The notes: a model not told the origin generated them from the letters alone. A DNA stretch of 64,000 bases from Nostoc sp. MG11 (GCF_014904695.1 NZ_JACXXN010000006.1:1-64000), one strand, 5' to 3'. Shown: positions 37,241 to 45,964, counted from the first letter of the stretch. Numbers and translations are program-made.

Positions 37241-37710
37241 TTTAGATTATCAGTCCTCAATTCTCAGTAAAATTGTTATTTGCATTGTAGACTAGTCTAG
37301 AGCTTTCTTTAAGTTATAGTTAATATTTTTAGCAGTAGCCTTGATTCTTTTTTCAGTGCTTACATTTTGTATTTATATCTTGTAGTTAGTCAAAGTATTA
37401 CTAAATTATGTATATAGTACTTTGTTGTATTGTTTTTGACTTTTGTAAGTAGATAAATTAAATTTTATAACTTAGAGTAAACCAAGTATAAATGTGGAAT
37501 ATGAAAGTATTCTCATGCCAAGTTATTGTTACTTGTCATTCTGAGCTACACAAACGCTACACTGCATTTTGCTAAGGATGACATAAATAGTTTAGGATTA
37601 GCTCTTAGATAGAAGTATATAGATGCGATATCTCATTTCTGTGCAAGTTGATTTATCTTAACTATATTTATCTAAATCTAAGCGAATTCTAAATATAAGG
37701 AAGTATAGGA
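37241..37710. other. Intergenic region, AT-rich
   Basis: No gene or repeat is recognised in these 470 bases. AAGGAAGTATAGGA just before the GTG at 37711 is a convincing ribosome binding site for the next gene, supporting that non-ATG start. Confidence 0.4.
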
Positions 37711-38589
37711 GTGGTAAAAAAACGTAATAAAAATGTTTGGAAGAGTGAGATAAATGACATCATTCGCGGTGCTTGTGGAGGCTTTTTATTTGGCATCCCG
37801 TTGCTTTATACAATGGAAGTCTGGTGGATTGGGACACAGGCAAAACCACAATTAATGATGATGGCGATCGCATTGACCTTTACCATAATTTTGTTACTCA
37901 ACCAAACAGAAGGTTTTCGTAAACGCAGACATAACTGGCGACCTTATCAAGCAGTAATAGACACTGTAGAAGCAATGGCGATCGGACTAGCTTGTTCTGC
38001 CTTTGTGCTGTTGCTGTTGCGAGAATTGACATTTGAAACTTCTGTCAGGGGAATCGTAGGTAAAATTATCTTTGAAAGTGTACCTTTCACTTTCGGTGTG
38101 GCATTAGCAAACCAATTTTTGGGAAATATTAGTAGCAGTAATGGAGAAGAACAAACAACCCGTCAGGGAAACAGTTCAACAAAAGATGAGTTACACGCCA
38201 CCTTCGCCGATGTGGGTGCAACCCTAATTGGTGCAGCCATAATTGCATTTAGCATTGCTCCAACAGATGAAGTTCCCATGCTAGCAGCCGCAACTTCGCC
38301 ACCTTGGCAGTTGGCAATGATCGCCACATCTCTGCTAATCTCTTATGGCATTGTATTTCAGGCAGGCTTTTCAGACCAGCAAAAGCGGATGCAGCAACAG
38401 GGAGTCTTCCAACGACCATCGAGTGAAACCATAATGTCGTACTTAGTTTCGTTGCTAGCAGCCGCTTTTATGCTGTGGTTCTTTCAAAAACTGACTTTTA
38501 GCGACCCCTGGACAATGTGGTTAGATCACACCTTGGTATTGGGATTACCTGCAACTATTGGTGGTGCAGCAGGAAGGTTAGCGATATGA
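37711..38589 (+). CDS. TIGR02587 family membrane protein
   Basis: The 292 residues have about eight hydrophobic helices. The opening (IRGACGGFLFGIPLLYTMEV followed by WWIGTQAKP) and the region ATFADVGATLIGAAIIAFS with PTDEVPML fit the family I know as TIGR02587. Its members are paired with TIGR02588 proteins in cyanobacteria and some proteobacteria. Function is unknown. The start is GTG with a strong AAGGAAG site. The stop codon overlaps the ATG of the next gene (ATGA at 38586-38589), so they are a translationally coupled pair. Confidence 0.75.
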   Translation: MVKKRNKNVWKSEINDIIRGACGGFLFGIPLLYTMEVWWIGTQAKPQLMMMAIALTFTIILLLNQTEGFRKRRHNWRPYQAVIDTVEAMAIGLACSAFVLLLLRELTFETSVRGIVGKIIFESVPFTFGVALANQFLGNISSSNGEEQTTRQGNSSTKDELHATFADVGATLIGAAIIAFSIAPTDEVPMLAAATSPPWQLAMIATSLLISYGIVFQAGFSDQQKRMQQQGVFQRPSSETIMSYLVSLLAAAFMLWFFQKLTFSDPWTMWLDHTLVLGLPATIGGAAGRLAI

Positions 38590-38987
38590 TTAAAACCGAA
38601 CAGCAGAAACCAGAGCGTTCAGTTGCCGAATGGGTGACATTCAGCGCTGCTTCATTTATCCTCGCAGTGGTTGTTAGCTTGGTAGGCTACACTTGGCTAA
38701 ACGACAAGAATCAACCACCGATACTTTCTGTCACCAATAAAGAAACTATTCGGGAAATTGATGGGCAATTTTATGTTCCTTTTGAAGTCGTTAACACTGG
38801 AGGAGACACAGCTGAGTCAGTTCAGATTATGGCTGAGTTACTGATTAACGGCAAAGTTGCAGAATCAGGAGAGCAACAGATTGACTTTTTATCTAGCGGT
38901 GAAATGGAGGAAGGCGCATTTGTATTTAGTCAGAATCCTCACCAAGGTCAGTTAACTCTACGTGTTGCTAGCTACAAATTGCCTTAA
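38586..38987 (+). CDS. TIGR02588 family single-pass membrane protein
   Basis: From the ATG at 38586 the product has 133 residues: a short cytosolic stretch, one helix (EWVTFSAASFILAVVVSLVG) and an exported beta domain (FYVPFEVVNTGGDTAESVQI, then GELTI-like strands). This matches TIGR02588, the constant partner of the preceding gene. The four-base overlap argues for an equimolar complex of the two in the membrane. The role is unknown. Confidence 0.75.
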   Translation: MIKTEQQKPERSVAEWVTFSAASFILAVVVSLVGYTWLNDKNQPPILSVTNKETIREIDGQFYVPFEVVNTGGDTAESVQIMAELLINGKVAESGEQQIDFLSSGEMEEGAFVFSQNPHQGQLTLRVASYKLP

Positions 38988-39017
38988 TTAGAATTTGGAA
39001 TCGCAGATAAAATAGAC

Positions 39018-39049
39018 AATGGGTAATGGATTTTACTCCATTACCCATT
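39018..39049. terminator. Bidirectional hairpin between convergent genes
   Basis: AATGGGTAATGGA (39018-39030) pairs perfectly with TCCATTACCCATT (39037-39049), loop TTTTAC. It lies between the ends of the TIGR02588 gene and the ChaB-domain gene. The same AATGGGTAA arm recurs at 40738 and near 41335. Confidence 0.65.
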
Positions 39050-39106
39050 AATAGTTACCAATTACCAACAACACCCAAAAATCTATAATTGCTAACGTTC
39101 AATAGT

Positions 39107-39874
39107 TTATACGTTGGCCTTAGCTTTTGACCAAACGCCGTTCTCATCTTCATCAAATTGCTGGTGAACTGCTTCCCAAGCAGCGTTTTCAGCCGTAAAC
39201 TCATCATTTTTCTCATTAAAGACAGCGTTATACCGCTCAATGAATGTACGCTGAGCTTCATCAGAAAGATGAGATCGAACTTCAGGAGACAAATCTTCTG
39301 GACTGTTGCATGTACCAGCACAAGGACGAGCCAAAGTTTTCTCAATTGTGTGAATTTCTTCACCACCAGCACTTTCTAACAGTAATTGAAATTCTCCAGC
39401 GCGATCGCTCGGAACTTCTGCCATCAATAAGAACTCACCAGCTTGTAAGCGGGTTTGGTAAATTGCGGCTTTATCTTCTGGCATACCCAAAGTAGTCAGA
39501 ACTGATACTAAACCTGCACCAGCGCTACCTGCGATCGCTCCACTTGCAGCTCCTAGCAGCACTGCACTAATAGGGCCTGCTGCAACTATTGAACCGACAA
39601 AGGGAATAAATAGTACGCCTACACCTGTAAGTAAACTCAGGAAAGAGCCAAACAACGAACCAAATATCGCCCCTGTTCTCAAGCCTCCCAGAATCACATC
39701 TTTTTTAGTAATAAAGCCAGAAATTCGAGTTTCAGACTGGAAGTTTCTGCCCATAACCGAAATATGATCTCTCGGCACACCCCTGTCTAATAAACGTCGA
39801 ATCACATCATCAATTTGCTTTTGTTCTTTAAATGCAGCAGAGATAGTACGTTCTGCTTTATACGTTTCTGGCAC
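39107..39874 (-). CDS. Glycine-zipper membrane protein with C-terminal ChaB domain
   Basis: The 255 residues are a fusion of two parts. Residues 1-175 look like the general-stress GsiB/YflT-like layout: an N-terminal alpha/beta segment ([20 protein letters not shown]), a glycine-rich double hydrophobic hairpin ([20 protein letters not shown], then [20 protein letters not shown]) and a second alpha/beta segment ([19 protein letters not shown]). Residues about 195-255 are a ChaB domain ([20 protein letters not shown] ... [13 protein letters not shown]), which elsewhere occurs next to the ChaA Ca2+/H+ antiporter. The role is unknown. It lies upstream of dps on the same strand order and within a stress-type block. 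Confidence 0.75.
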   Translation of the reverse strand: MPETYKAERTISAAFKEQKQIDDVIRRLLDRGVPRDHISVMGRNFQSETRISGFITKKDVILGGLRTGAIFGSLFGSFLSLLTGVGVLFIPFVGSIVAAGPISAVLLGAASGAIAGSAGAGLVSVLTTLGMPEDKAAIYQTRLQAGEFLLMAEVPSDRAGEFQLLLESAGGEEIHTIEKTLARPCAGTCNSPEDLSPEVRSHLSDEAQRTFIERYNAVFNEKNDEFTAENAAWEAVHQQFDEDENGVWSKAKANV

Positions 39875-40041
39875 TTGAATACTCCTTGTATTATGTTATC
39901 TTTGCAGTAGACAAACTGAATAAACAGATGCGGGAGATTAATATCTCAACACCAGTATTGAGGGAGGAATTAATCCTCCCTCAACTGGCTACACAGCACC
40001 CTCTACTTAGACTGTATATTTTTGCCTGTGTCTATTAATAG

Positions 40042-40581
40042 CTACACACCTACAGGAGTTTTAGTTTGTGTTGCAGGCTGTGTACCGTCTCCTTCGAGCG
40101 CCTGTCCTTCAATAAATGAACGCAGCATCCAAGCTATTTCTTCATGTTCTTCCATCAGTCCAGTCAAAAAGTCAGCGGTTCCCTGATCGTGGAACTTATC
40201 ATCAGACTGATCCACATGATCCCTTAAGTTGCGAATAACCTGCTCGTGATCCTCTACCAGATTAGATACCATCCCCGTTGCTGTAGGAACACTACCAGCA
40301 TGTTCCTTGAGGGTAGCAATCTTGAGAAATCCCTCCATTGAGCCAACTGGATAACCGCCTAAAGCCCGAATCCGCTCTGCCAGTGCATCAATATTGAGAG
40401 TCAGCTTTTCGTAGTGTTCTTCCCAAAGCTGATGCAAAGAGCGGAACTGAGGCCCGACTACATCCCAGTGGTACTTTTTGGTTTTTACCAACAGTAGATA
40501 GGCATCTGCCAAATCTTGATTCAACAGATTAATCACACCTTGACGCTGTTCTTCTGTCAAACCAATGTTTATCGCACGCAT
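40042..40581 (-). CDS. Dps-family ferritin-like DNA-protection protein
   Basis: Dps proteins form 12-subunit shells that oxidise and store iron and protect DNA from peroxide. The 179 residues carry the inter-subunit ferroxidase set with the canonical spacing: H38 and H50 (KYHWDVVGPQFRSLH), D65 and E69 (NIDALAERIRALGG). LLVKTKKYHW and the HEEIAWMLRSFIEGQ final helix are also present. The C-terminal tail (EGDGTQPATQTKTPVGV) is uncharged. Cyanobacteria encode several Dps paralogues, so I give no symbol. It is probably redox- or iron-regulated, but no operator is visible. Confidence 0.9.
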   Translation of the reverse strand: MRAINIGLTEEQRQGVINLLNQDLADAYLLLVKTKKYHWDVVGPQFRSLHQLWEEHYEKLTLNIDALAERIRALGGYPVGSMEGFLKIATLKEHAGSVPTATGMVSNLVEDHEQVIRNLRDHVDQSDDKFHDQGTADFLTGLMEEHEEIAWMLRSFIEGQALEGDGTQPATQTKTPVGV

Positions 40582-40734
40582 TATTTTCCATCCCTAAGCG
40601 AACTTATTTACTAAGTTCTCAAATTCAAGACATAATACACATCAACCCAAGGAAAGATTGTTAATTTAAATTAAGTCCTAGATTTATAATTATGCCTATA
40701 CCTTAAGAAGGTGCAAGCTTAAATATTACTAATA

Positions 40735-40772
40735 AATAATGGGTAACTGCTTCTACGCAATTACCCATTATT
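40735..40772. repeat. Extragenic palindrome (AATGGGTAA type)
   Basis: AATAATGGGTAACTGC (40735-40750) and GCAATTACCCATTATT (40757-40772) form a 16-bp stem with one mismatch. It is a close relative of the hairpin at 39018. It ends just before the stop side of the next gene on the minus strand and can serve as its terminator. Confidence 0.6.
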
Positions 40773-40801
40773 ACTGATACATGCTCAACTTATTCGTTTT
40801 G

Positions 40802-41158
40802 TTACTTACCTGTAACTTTTTCCAAAAAGTTCTTTACGTTTTCTTCTACTGAGGTTGAACTCTGTGAATTGCTGGGACGCTTCATCTTGTCAATATCAGC
40901 AGCTCCCTGAACCTCATTGAGTCCTTCGTTTGACTTCTTTTGAACCTCTTTCAGTCCTGGTGGTGGTGATTTTGCTACTTCGTCAGTTTCGCTCTGAGTT
41001 TCAAGTAGTTGTGTAGTAGCTTCGGTAGGGTCACTTTGATAGCTATCGATCGCAAAAGCAGGAAAAGCACTAGATAAAAATAGTAAGGCGCAGGTAAAAG
41101 CCACAACTAGAAAGCGTACTGGATGTAAGATAGATAGAACAGAAGCAATAATCTTCAT
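40802..41158 (-). CDS. Small exported protein (low-temperature-induced-like)
   Basis: The 118 residues start with a signal peptide (FLVVAFTCALLFLSSAFPAF followed by AIDSYQ). The mature part is about 80 polar residues with PPPGLKEVQKKSNEGLNEVQ and a C-terminal amphipathic EENVKNFLEKVTGK. It resembles exported proteins of Nostoc annotated as low-temperature-induced, but this comparison is from memory. A lumenal or periplasmic stress protein is the likely reading. It is preceded by dps-type and ChaB-type genes in the same orientation but has its own hairpin. Confidence 0.55.
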   Translation of the reverse strand: MKIIASVLSILHPVRFLVVAFTCALLFLSSAFPAFAIDSYQSDPTEATTQLLETQSETDEVAKSPPPGLKEVQKKSNEGLNEVQGAADIDKMKRPSNSQSSTSVEENVKNFLEKVTGK

Positions 41159-41654
41159 TTGGAATCCTCAATAACAGCTTTAACAACGCAGAACTTTTAC
41201 TTGGAGAGGGAAACTCACGCCTTCACATAGTCGATTTGACCAGTCGAATTCATAGATGTGCTTCCATCTTAAAGTTCTTGTTCAACCGAACTTTACGAAA
41301 GAAATTGTCTTTGTATTCTGCATCCATTCATTAATGGGTAATGAGTAAATACTCTACCCACTATTTGATGAATACATTGCGTTGACCAGATTCTTCATTT
41401 ATGGTTCGCCTATATATTTCTACTTTGAAGGCATTAATGCTTGAATCGGTCTGTGGAATGAAGTTGCTGCTATTTATATTTACAACAAAATCATTCCCTA
41501 GGTAGATCAACTTAACATAATTTTAGCAAGCCAAGGGCCCCAGGATTTATATCTAGTTCTATAGTCGGCTGATTTATTGCAATAAATTAATTGGTAGGCA
41601 GAGTAATTTAGCACCGGCTACAATACCTGGGGTCAGTACATCTAGATAAAATTA
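41159..41654. other. Intergenic region upstream of the RTX-repeat gene
   Basis: No gene is visible in about 500 bases. A third, imperfect AATGGGTAATGAGTA...TACTCTACCCACTA palindrome lies at about 41335-41372, related to those at 39018 and 40735. The remainder is AT-rich. Confidence 0.4.
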
Positions 41655-44291
41655 ATGACATCAGCTACAACATATACTTACGACAAAAATGGAAACGTCA
41701 TATCCGAGAAGATTGACAATAACAGTGATGAAATAACGGACTCGGTCATCACCTACAGATATAATCTAATATCTCAAAGCTATAAGTCTGGTAACGACGA
41801 TACAGTTAAACCTGTGGAAACTTATACCTACGATGCCAACGGCAGCGTGACTACTTACAAAAGCTATGTATACAATAATGAAGGTAATCTTTTCTATGTC
41901 GAGGCTGGTAGTTACGATGCTAATGGCAATGTAAGTACCAAAAACTCAGAATACTACTACAGCGACGGCACGATTGAATATGCCGAAACTTACATCTACG
42001 ATGTCAACGGCAGAGAAACATTCTATAGGATGTACCCAGGAAGCGCTGACTACGCTACATTTGGTCGCACTCAAACCTACGATGCCAACGGTAACTTGAT
42101 TTTTGAAGAATTTTTTAATCAGTATACCTATAGCGCTAGCCGTTATGTGTACGATATCAACGGCAGGCTAATTTCTAGAAGAATTAATGGCGAAGAATCT
42201 GAGGATATAACTATTTTTACCTTTGCTTATGATGTTAACGGTAACCGCACATCTGAAAGCATTGATGTCTATGGCGACGGCACAGTTGACAAGGTTATTA
42301 CATCTGTCTATGATGCCAATGGCAATAAGATATCCGAAAGCTCTGTTTTTAGCGATCGCACAATTGAATATATCTACACCGCTACCTACGATGCCAACAG
42401 CAACAAGACATCCGAGAGTTATGACAACAATGGCGATCGCATTGCGGAGAGCGTCTACACCTATACTTACGATGCCAATGGCAACAAGATAACCGAGAGC
42501 CGTGACGATAATGGCGATGGCATTGCTGACAGTATCAACATCGCTACCTACGATGCCAATGGCAACAAGACATCGGAGAGTTATGACAACGATGGCGACG
42601 GCATTGCGTACAGTGTCTACACTTATACTTACGATACCAACGGCAACAAGACATCTCAAAGCTATGACAACAATGGCGACGGTATTCCTAACAGTGTTTA
42701 CACTTATGCCTACGATGCCAATAAGAACAAGATATTCGAGAGCCGTGACGACAATGGCGACAGCATCCTTGAGTACGTTTACACTGCTACCTATGATGCC
42801 AACAGCAAAAAGACATCCGAAAACTATGACAACAATGGCGACAGCATCTTTGAATATGCCTACACCGCTACCTACGATGCCAACGACAGATTAACATTCG
42901 AGAGCCGTGACGAAAATGGTGACGGCATCTTTGAGTATGTTTATACTGCTACCTACAATGCTAGCGGCAACAAAACATCTCAAAGGTATGACAACAATAG
43001 CGATGGCATCCTTGACTATGTCTATACTACTATCTATGATGCCAACGGCAACAAAATATCTGAGAGCCGTGATGATCATGGGGACGGCATTGCTGACAGT
43101 ATCTACGTCGCTACTTACGATGCCAACGGCAACAAAATATCTGAGAGCCGTGATGATCATGACGACGGCATCCTTGAATCTATCTATACTGCTACTTACA
43201 ATGCCAACGGCAACAAAATATCTGAGAGTTATGACAACGATGGCGACGGCATTTTTGAATTTGTTTACAACTATACTTACGATCGCACATCTGCAACTTA
43301 TGACAATAATAACGATGGCATAACTGATGCGGTTATTATTTACAATTACAATGCCAATGGCAAGCTGACATCTGAGCAGAGCGACAACAATAATGATGGC
43401 ATCACAGACGCCGTTACCACTTACAGCTATGATGCCAATGGCAAGCTGACATCTGAGCAGATTGATAACAATAACGATGGCATAACAGACGCCGTTACCA
43501 CTTACAGCTATGATGCCAATGGCAAGCTGACATCTGAGCAGATTGATAACAATAACGATGGCGTCACTGATGCGTTTGTTAGCTACATTTATAATGGCAA
43601 CGGTCAACTTACATCCAAGACCTTTAACGATCAACTAGTACAAGGTTTGATCCTCAACGGTGGCAGTGGTAACGATGAATTAATCGGTGATGCTGGTAAC
43701 GATCAAATCTTTGGTGGCAACGGTAACGATGAACTGTTGGGATTAGCTGGCGATGACTCTCTCTACGGTGGTAAAGGTAATGATGATCTCGTAGGATTTG
43801 ATGGCAATGACCAACTTTTTGGTGACAACGGTAACGACCAACTATCGGGATTTCCTGGCAATGACCAACTTATAAGTGGCAAGGGTGATGATACCCTCAT
43901 TGGTGGTGCTGGTGCTGATATCCTGACTGGTGGTAGTGGTCGTGATCAGTTTATATTTGAGTACTTAAGCGATTCGTTACTATCCAACTTTGATGTAATC
44001 ACTGACCTAAAGATTGGTGTAGATGTCATTGATGCACCCAATGCAGTGAATGCTGCCAGTCTTGCTCGGCTTGGTAATATTAGTACCCTGGTAGAGTCTG
44101 ACATCCAAGGCTTATTGAACACAACCACTTTTGTTGCCAATCAGGCAGCAACATTTAAGCTAGGTACGGGTGCTATTCAACGGACGTTCTTGGCTATTAA
44201 TGATGCTAGTAATGGATTCTCTGCCACAAGTGACGGCATCATTGAAATTACTGGTTTTAATGGTAATTTAGCTGCGCTATCGATTGTTTAA
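41655..44291 (+). CDS. Large repeat protein: YD-like / DxNxDG repeats with RTX calcium-binding tail
   Basis: The 878 residues fall into two parts. Residues about 1-655 consist of 27-residue repeats of the form YTYDANGNKTSESYDNNGDG. Each combines an Rhs/YD-like YxYDANGN strand with a D-x-N-x-D-G loop typical of Ca2+-binding (EF-hand or thrombospondin type-3-like) motifs. About 17 such loops can be counted. The 81-bp DNA period is highly conserved between copies. Residues about 660-765 are RTX nonapeptides (GGSGNDELIG, GGNGNDELLG, GGKGNDDLVG and similar). The last 110 residues resemble the C-terminus of other cyanobacterial RTX proteins. There is no signal peptide; RTX tails usually route proteins through type I secretion. 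It is probably a calcium-folded extracellular or surface protein; its role is unknown. Confidence 0.8.
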   Translation: MTSATTYTYDKNGNVISEKIDNNSDEITDSVITYRYNLISQSYKSGNDDTVKPVETYTYDANGSVTTYKSYVYNNEGNLFYVEAGSYDANGNVSTKNSEYYYSDGTIEYAETYIYDVNGRETFYRMYPGSADYATFGRTQTYDANGNLIFEEFFNQYTYSASRYVYDINGRLISRRINGEESEDITIFTFAYDVNGNRTSESIDVYGDGTVDKVITSVYDANGNKISESSVFSDRTIEYIYTATYDANSNKTSESYDNNGDRIAESVYTYTYDANGNKITESRDDNGDGIADSINIATYDANGNKTSESYDNDGDGIAYSVYTYTYDTNGNKTSQSYDNNGDGIPNSVYTYAYDANKNKIFESRDDNGDSILEYVYTATYDANSKKTSENYDNNGDSIFEYAYTATYDANDRLTFESRDENGDGIFEYVYTATYNASGNKTSQRYDNNSDGILDYVYTTIYDANGNKISESRDDHGDGIADSIYVATYDANGNKISESRDDHDDGILESIYTATYNANGNKISESYDNDGDGIFEFVYNYTYDRTSATYDNNNDGITDAVIIYNYNANGKLTSEQSDNNNDGITDAVTTYSYDANGKLTSEQIDNNNDGITDAVTTYSYDANGKLTSEQIDNNNDGVTDAFVSYIYNGNGQLTSKTFNDQLVQGLILNGGSGNDELIGDAGNDQIFGGNGNDELLGLAGDDSLYGGKGNDDLVGFDGNDQLFGDNGNDQLSGFPGNDQLISGKGDDTLIGGAGADILTGGSGRDQFIFEYLSDSLLSNFDVITDLKIGVDVIDAPNAVNAASLARLGNISTLVESDIQGLLNTTTFVANQAATFKLGTGAIQRTFLAINDASNGFSATSDGIIEITGFNGNLAALSIV

Positions 44292-44312
44292 TCTGAGTTA
44301 TTATAGTCTCAG

Positions 44313-44364
44313 TCGGCGGTGATTCTTCCCATCCATAGAAGAAAATGGGCTTCTTTACCGCCGA
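44313..44364. repeat. Long hairpin after the RTX-repeat gene
   Basis: TCGGCGGT (44313-44320) pairs with ACCGCCGA (44357-44364), with further internal pairing (TCTTCCCAT against ATGGGCTTC). It lies just beyond the stop codon and before the convergent gene at 44402, so it can serve as a shared transcription barrier. A shorter GGCGGTAA-type palindrome occurs at 56277. Confidence 0.5.
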
Positions 44365-44401
44365 TTCTTAGTAAAAAATTATACTAATCCTCCTATTTCG
44401 T

Positions 44402-44794
44402 TTACTCGCTCATGACAGAAGCGCTGCTTTCTTGAGATTCCTGCCAAAGTTTGTGCAAAAAGAACTCAGCGCGATCGCTGATAGTAGTGACAAACACACC
44501 CACAGCATCCTCAGAACCATCTGATAGCCAAGAACCCCGCAGAGTGACCTCCATACACTCAGTATCACAGGCACACAGAGTAATGATTTCTCTGTCATCG
44601 CGCTTCACCTCAGTCTTTAGTACTTCTACTCCTGGTAAATCAATAGGAAGCAAAAAGGAAGCGGTACTAGGTTCAACGCATAGACATTGACCGACTCGCA
44701 TTGCCAAAATCACTCGCTGCGCTACCCATTCTTCCAGTGATAGAGTGAGACACTCTAAATAAAAGCTCCTATCGGTGTAAGTTAATTTCAGCAT
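44402..44794 (-). CDS. Hypothetical protein
   Basis: I do not recognise a family. The 130 residues are mainly beta/alpha with no signal or membrane helix: LKLTYTDRSFYLECLTLSLE opens the protein and a C-T-L-C-A-C-D-T-E-C cluster at about 91-101 provides four Cys that could bind metal. It starts at ATG 44794, 16 bases after the stop of the upstream gene on the same strand, so the two are probably co-transcribed. Confidence 0.55.
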   Translation of the reverse strand: MLKLTYTDRSFYLECLTLSLEEWVAQRVILAMRVGQCLCVEPSTASFLLPIDLPGVEVLKTEVKRDDREIITLCACDTECMEVTLRGSWLSDGSEDAVGVFVTTISDRAEFFLHKLWQESQESSASVMSE

Positions 44795-44810
44795 TCCTTA
44801 TGCTCTCCTG

Positions 44811-45122
44811 TTATTCCAGGTCTGCTTGCACATCTATCCAGAACTGTGTAGCGCGATCGCGCCAAGCTGCGCTAACGGTAAAATATTGGCAACTGTGATT
44901 GTTTCGCCGCCAAACTTTCCACATTCGCTCATTAGTAGCGATCGTTAAGCGAATGTGTTTCGGCGCTTCAATAACCAAGCTGGGAGAGTGAAGCCATCCG
45001 CCTTGGATCACAAAACTTAGTGCTTGGGATTTGTTTGTGACTAACAGCATCATCGCCCGCTTAATATTGACTTGGCATAGTGGCAAGTAATTTTGAGAAA
45101 CCACCACAGATTGCTCTAACAT
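44811..45122 (-). CDS. HNH-endonuclease-family protein lacking the HNH core
   Basis: From the internal ATG at 45122 the protein has 103 residues. It opens LEQSVVVSQNYLPLCQVNIK, followed by RAMMLLVTNKSQAL, the N-terminal module found before the HNH nuclease in a widespread bacterial family. A degenerate RRNNHSCQYF follows, where active relatives read RRDxHTCQYCG and continue into the catalytic His residues. Here the second Cys and the whole HNH centre are absent. A longer frame starts at 45227, but its first 35 residues are encoded by a dispersed GC-rich repeat (CTCTACGAGATGCGCC-type) and are probably not original. A DNA-cutting role is unlikely. Confidence 0.6.
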   Translation of the reverse strand: MLEQSVVVSQNYLPLCQVNIKRAMMLLVTNKSQALSFVIQGGWLHSPSLVIEAPKHIRLTIATNERMWKVWRRNNHSCQYFTVSAAWRDRATQFWIDVQADLE

Positions 45123-45132
45123 TTGCGTTGCG

Positions 45133-45205
45133 ATCGCCGTTAGGTAGGTGCTTTGCACCACCGCACAGCGTCTCGTTCGCTTTGGCGCATCTCGTAGAGA
45201 AGATA
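45133..45205. repeat. Dispersed GC-rich repeat near a gene start
   Basis: Sequence around TAGGTGCTTTGCACC, GCGTCTCGTTCGC and CATCTCGTAGAGAAG is related to the repeat at 61390-61432 (GTTCGCGTAGCGTCTCGCAGAGAAG). Its placement extends the reading frame of the neighbouring HNH-like gene upstream by about 35 codons. Confidence 0.5.
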
Positions 45206-45229
45206 TCGTCACAGCTTCACTCCTCATAA

Positions 45230-45268
45230 AAAAACCCCCGCTTCTTGTTTAGGTGAAGCGGGGGTTAG
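45230..45268 (-). terminator. Strong intrinsic terminator
   Basis: On the minus strand AACCCCCGCTTC, loop, GAAGCGGGGGTT is followed by a run of seven T. It lies about 30 bases after the stop codon of the gene at 45294-45542 and separates it from the HNH-like gene. Confidence 0.85.
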
Positions 45269-45293
45269 AAATTGACCGGAAAATTTTCTGGTC

Positions 45294-45542
45294 TTATATC
45301 GGTACAGTATTTCTATGCCTGTACCTCCCACTTCCTTCATCTAGTTGTAGTTTTGCATTCAGCACACCAATGCTGAGATATCTAAAATCATTATTACCCT
45401 CTGTGATTTGCCCATGATTTCGGCTACCATCGCCCATAAATAAATACTCCACTTCCACAACGGCTAATTCCCAACCGGCTCGGCAGTTAGTAGCACGTAA
45501 GGTAGTAGAGATGGGGTAAATGGATTTCACAGAAAATTTCAC
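45294..45542 (-). CDS. Hypothetical protein
   Basis: The 82 residues have no family I recognise: KSIYPISTTLRATNCRAGWE, then a VVEVEYLFMGDGSRNHGQ stretch and a basic end. There is no membrane helix. The start lies 70 bases from the divergent ribbon-helix-helix gene, so they may share regulation. It has its own strong terminator, which supports a transcribed gene. Confidence 0.5.
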   Translation of the reverse strand: MKFSVKSIYPISTTLRATNCRAGWELAVVEVEYLFMGDGSRNHGQITEGNNDFRYLSIGVLNAKLQLDEGSGRYRHRNTVPI

Positions 45543-45613
45543 CTATTGAACATTCCTTTAAACATACTACACTTGTATTACTATCCTGTCTATACCTTTA
45601 AGGAGAAAAAGTC

Positions 45614-45949
45614 ATGCATACGATCGCGCGCACCCCAACTACTGACATGGAAGTTACCAGCATTCGCCTAGAGCGAGAACTCAAAGATAAACTCAAAGAA
45701 ATAGCAGGCAATCAGGGATATCAAGCTCTGATCCGAGATATCCTCTGGAATTATGTACAGCAAAAATCAGGTGAGTGGAAGCCTCGATTTTCGCGAGCCG
45801 ACATTCGAGCTAGCATAGCTGCCACAGCTCAGCAAGAAGAACGCTGCGTACTTACAGGTCAATTAATTCAACCCCAACAACCGATGTTGTTAGGACTGAC
45901 GAGGAATGGGGACATGGTTCCTCTCAGTGTCGAGAGTTTGGCTGGATAG
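45614..45949 (+). CDS. Ribbon-helix-helix DNA-binding protein
   Basis: The 111 residues contain VTSIRLERELKDKLKEIAGN and QGYQALIRDILWNYVQQKSG at about 14-53, a MetJ/Arc-type ribbon-helix-helix. A second small domain (about 70-111; ERCVLTGQLIQPQQPMLLGL) has no match I know. These proteins bind DNA as dimers. The gene starts 8 bases after an AAGGAG ribosome site (45600-45605), is divergent from the hypothetical gene at 45294, and is followed by a perfect terminator hairpin. Targets are unknown; autoregulation of the divergent pair is plausible. Confidence 0.7.
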   Translation: MHTIARTPTTDMEVTSIRLERELKDKLKEIAGNQGYQALIRDILWNYVQQKSGEWKPRFSRADIRASIAATAQQEERCVLTGQLIQPQQPMLLGLTRNGDMVPLSVESLAG

Positions 45950-45964
45950 TCTTATCTTCAGGAG

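Noticed and set aside
42168-42659. 163-residue open frame on the minus strand
   Set aside because: It lies inside the repeat gene at 41655-44291 and is open only because the 81-bp repeat has no stop in that antisense frame; it has no ribosome site or family match.
42891-43634. 247-residue open frame on the minus strand
   Set aside because: Same reason: antisense shadow of the DNA repeat with a repetitive Val/Ile composition that mirrors the sense codons.
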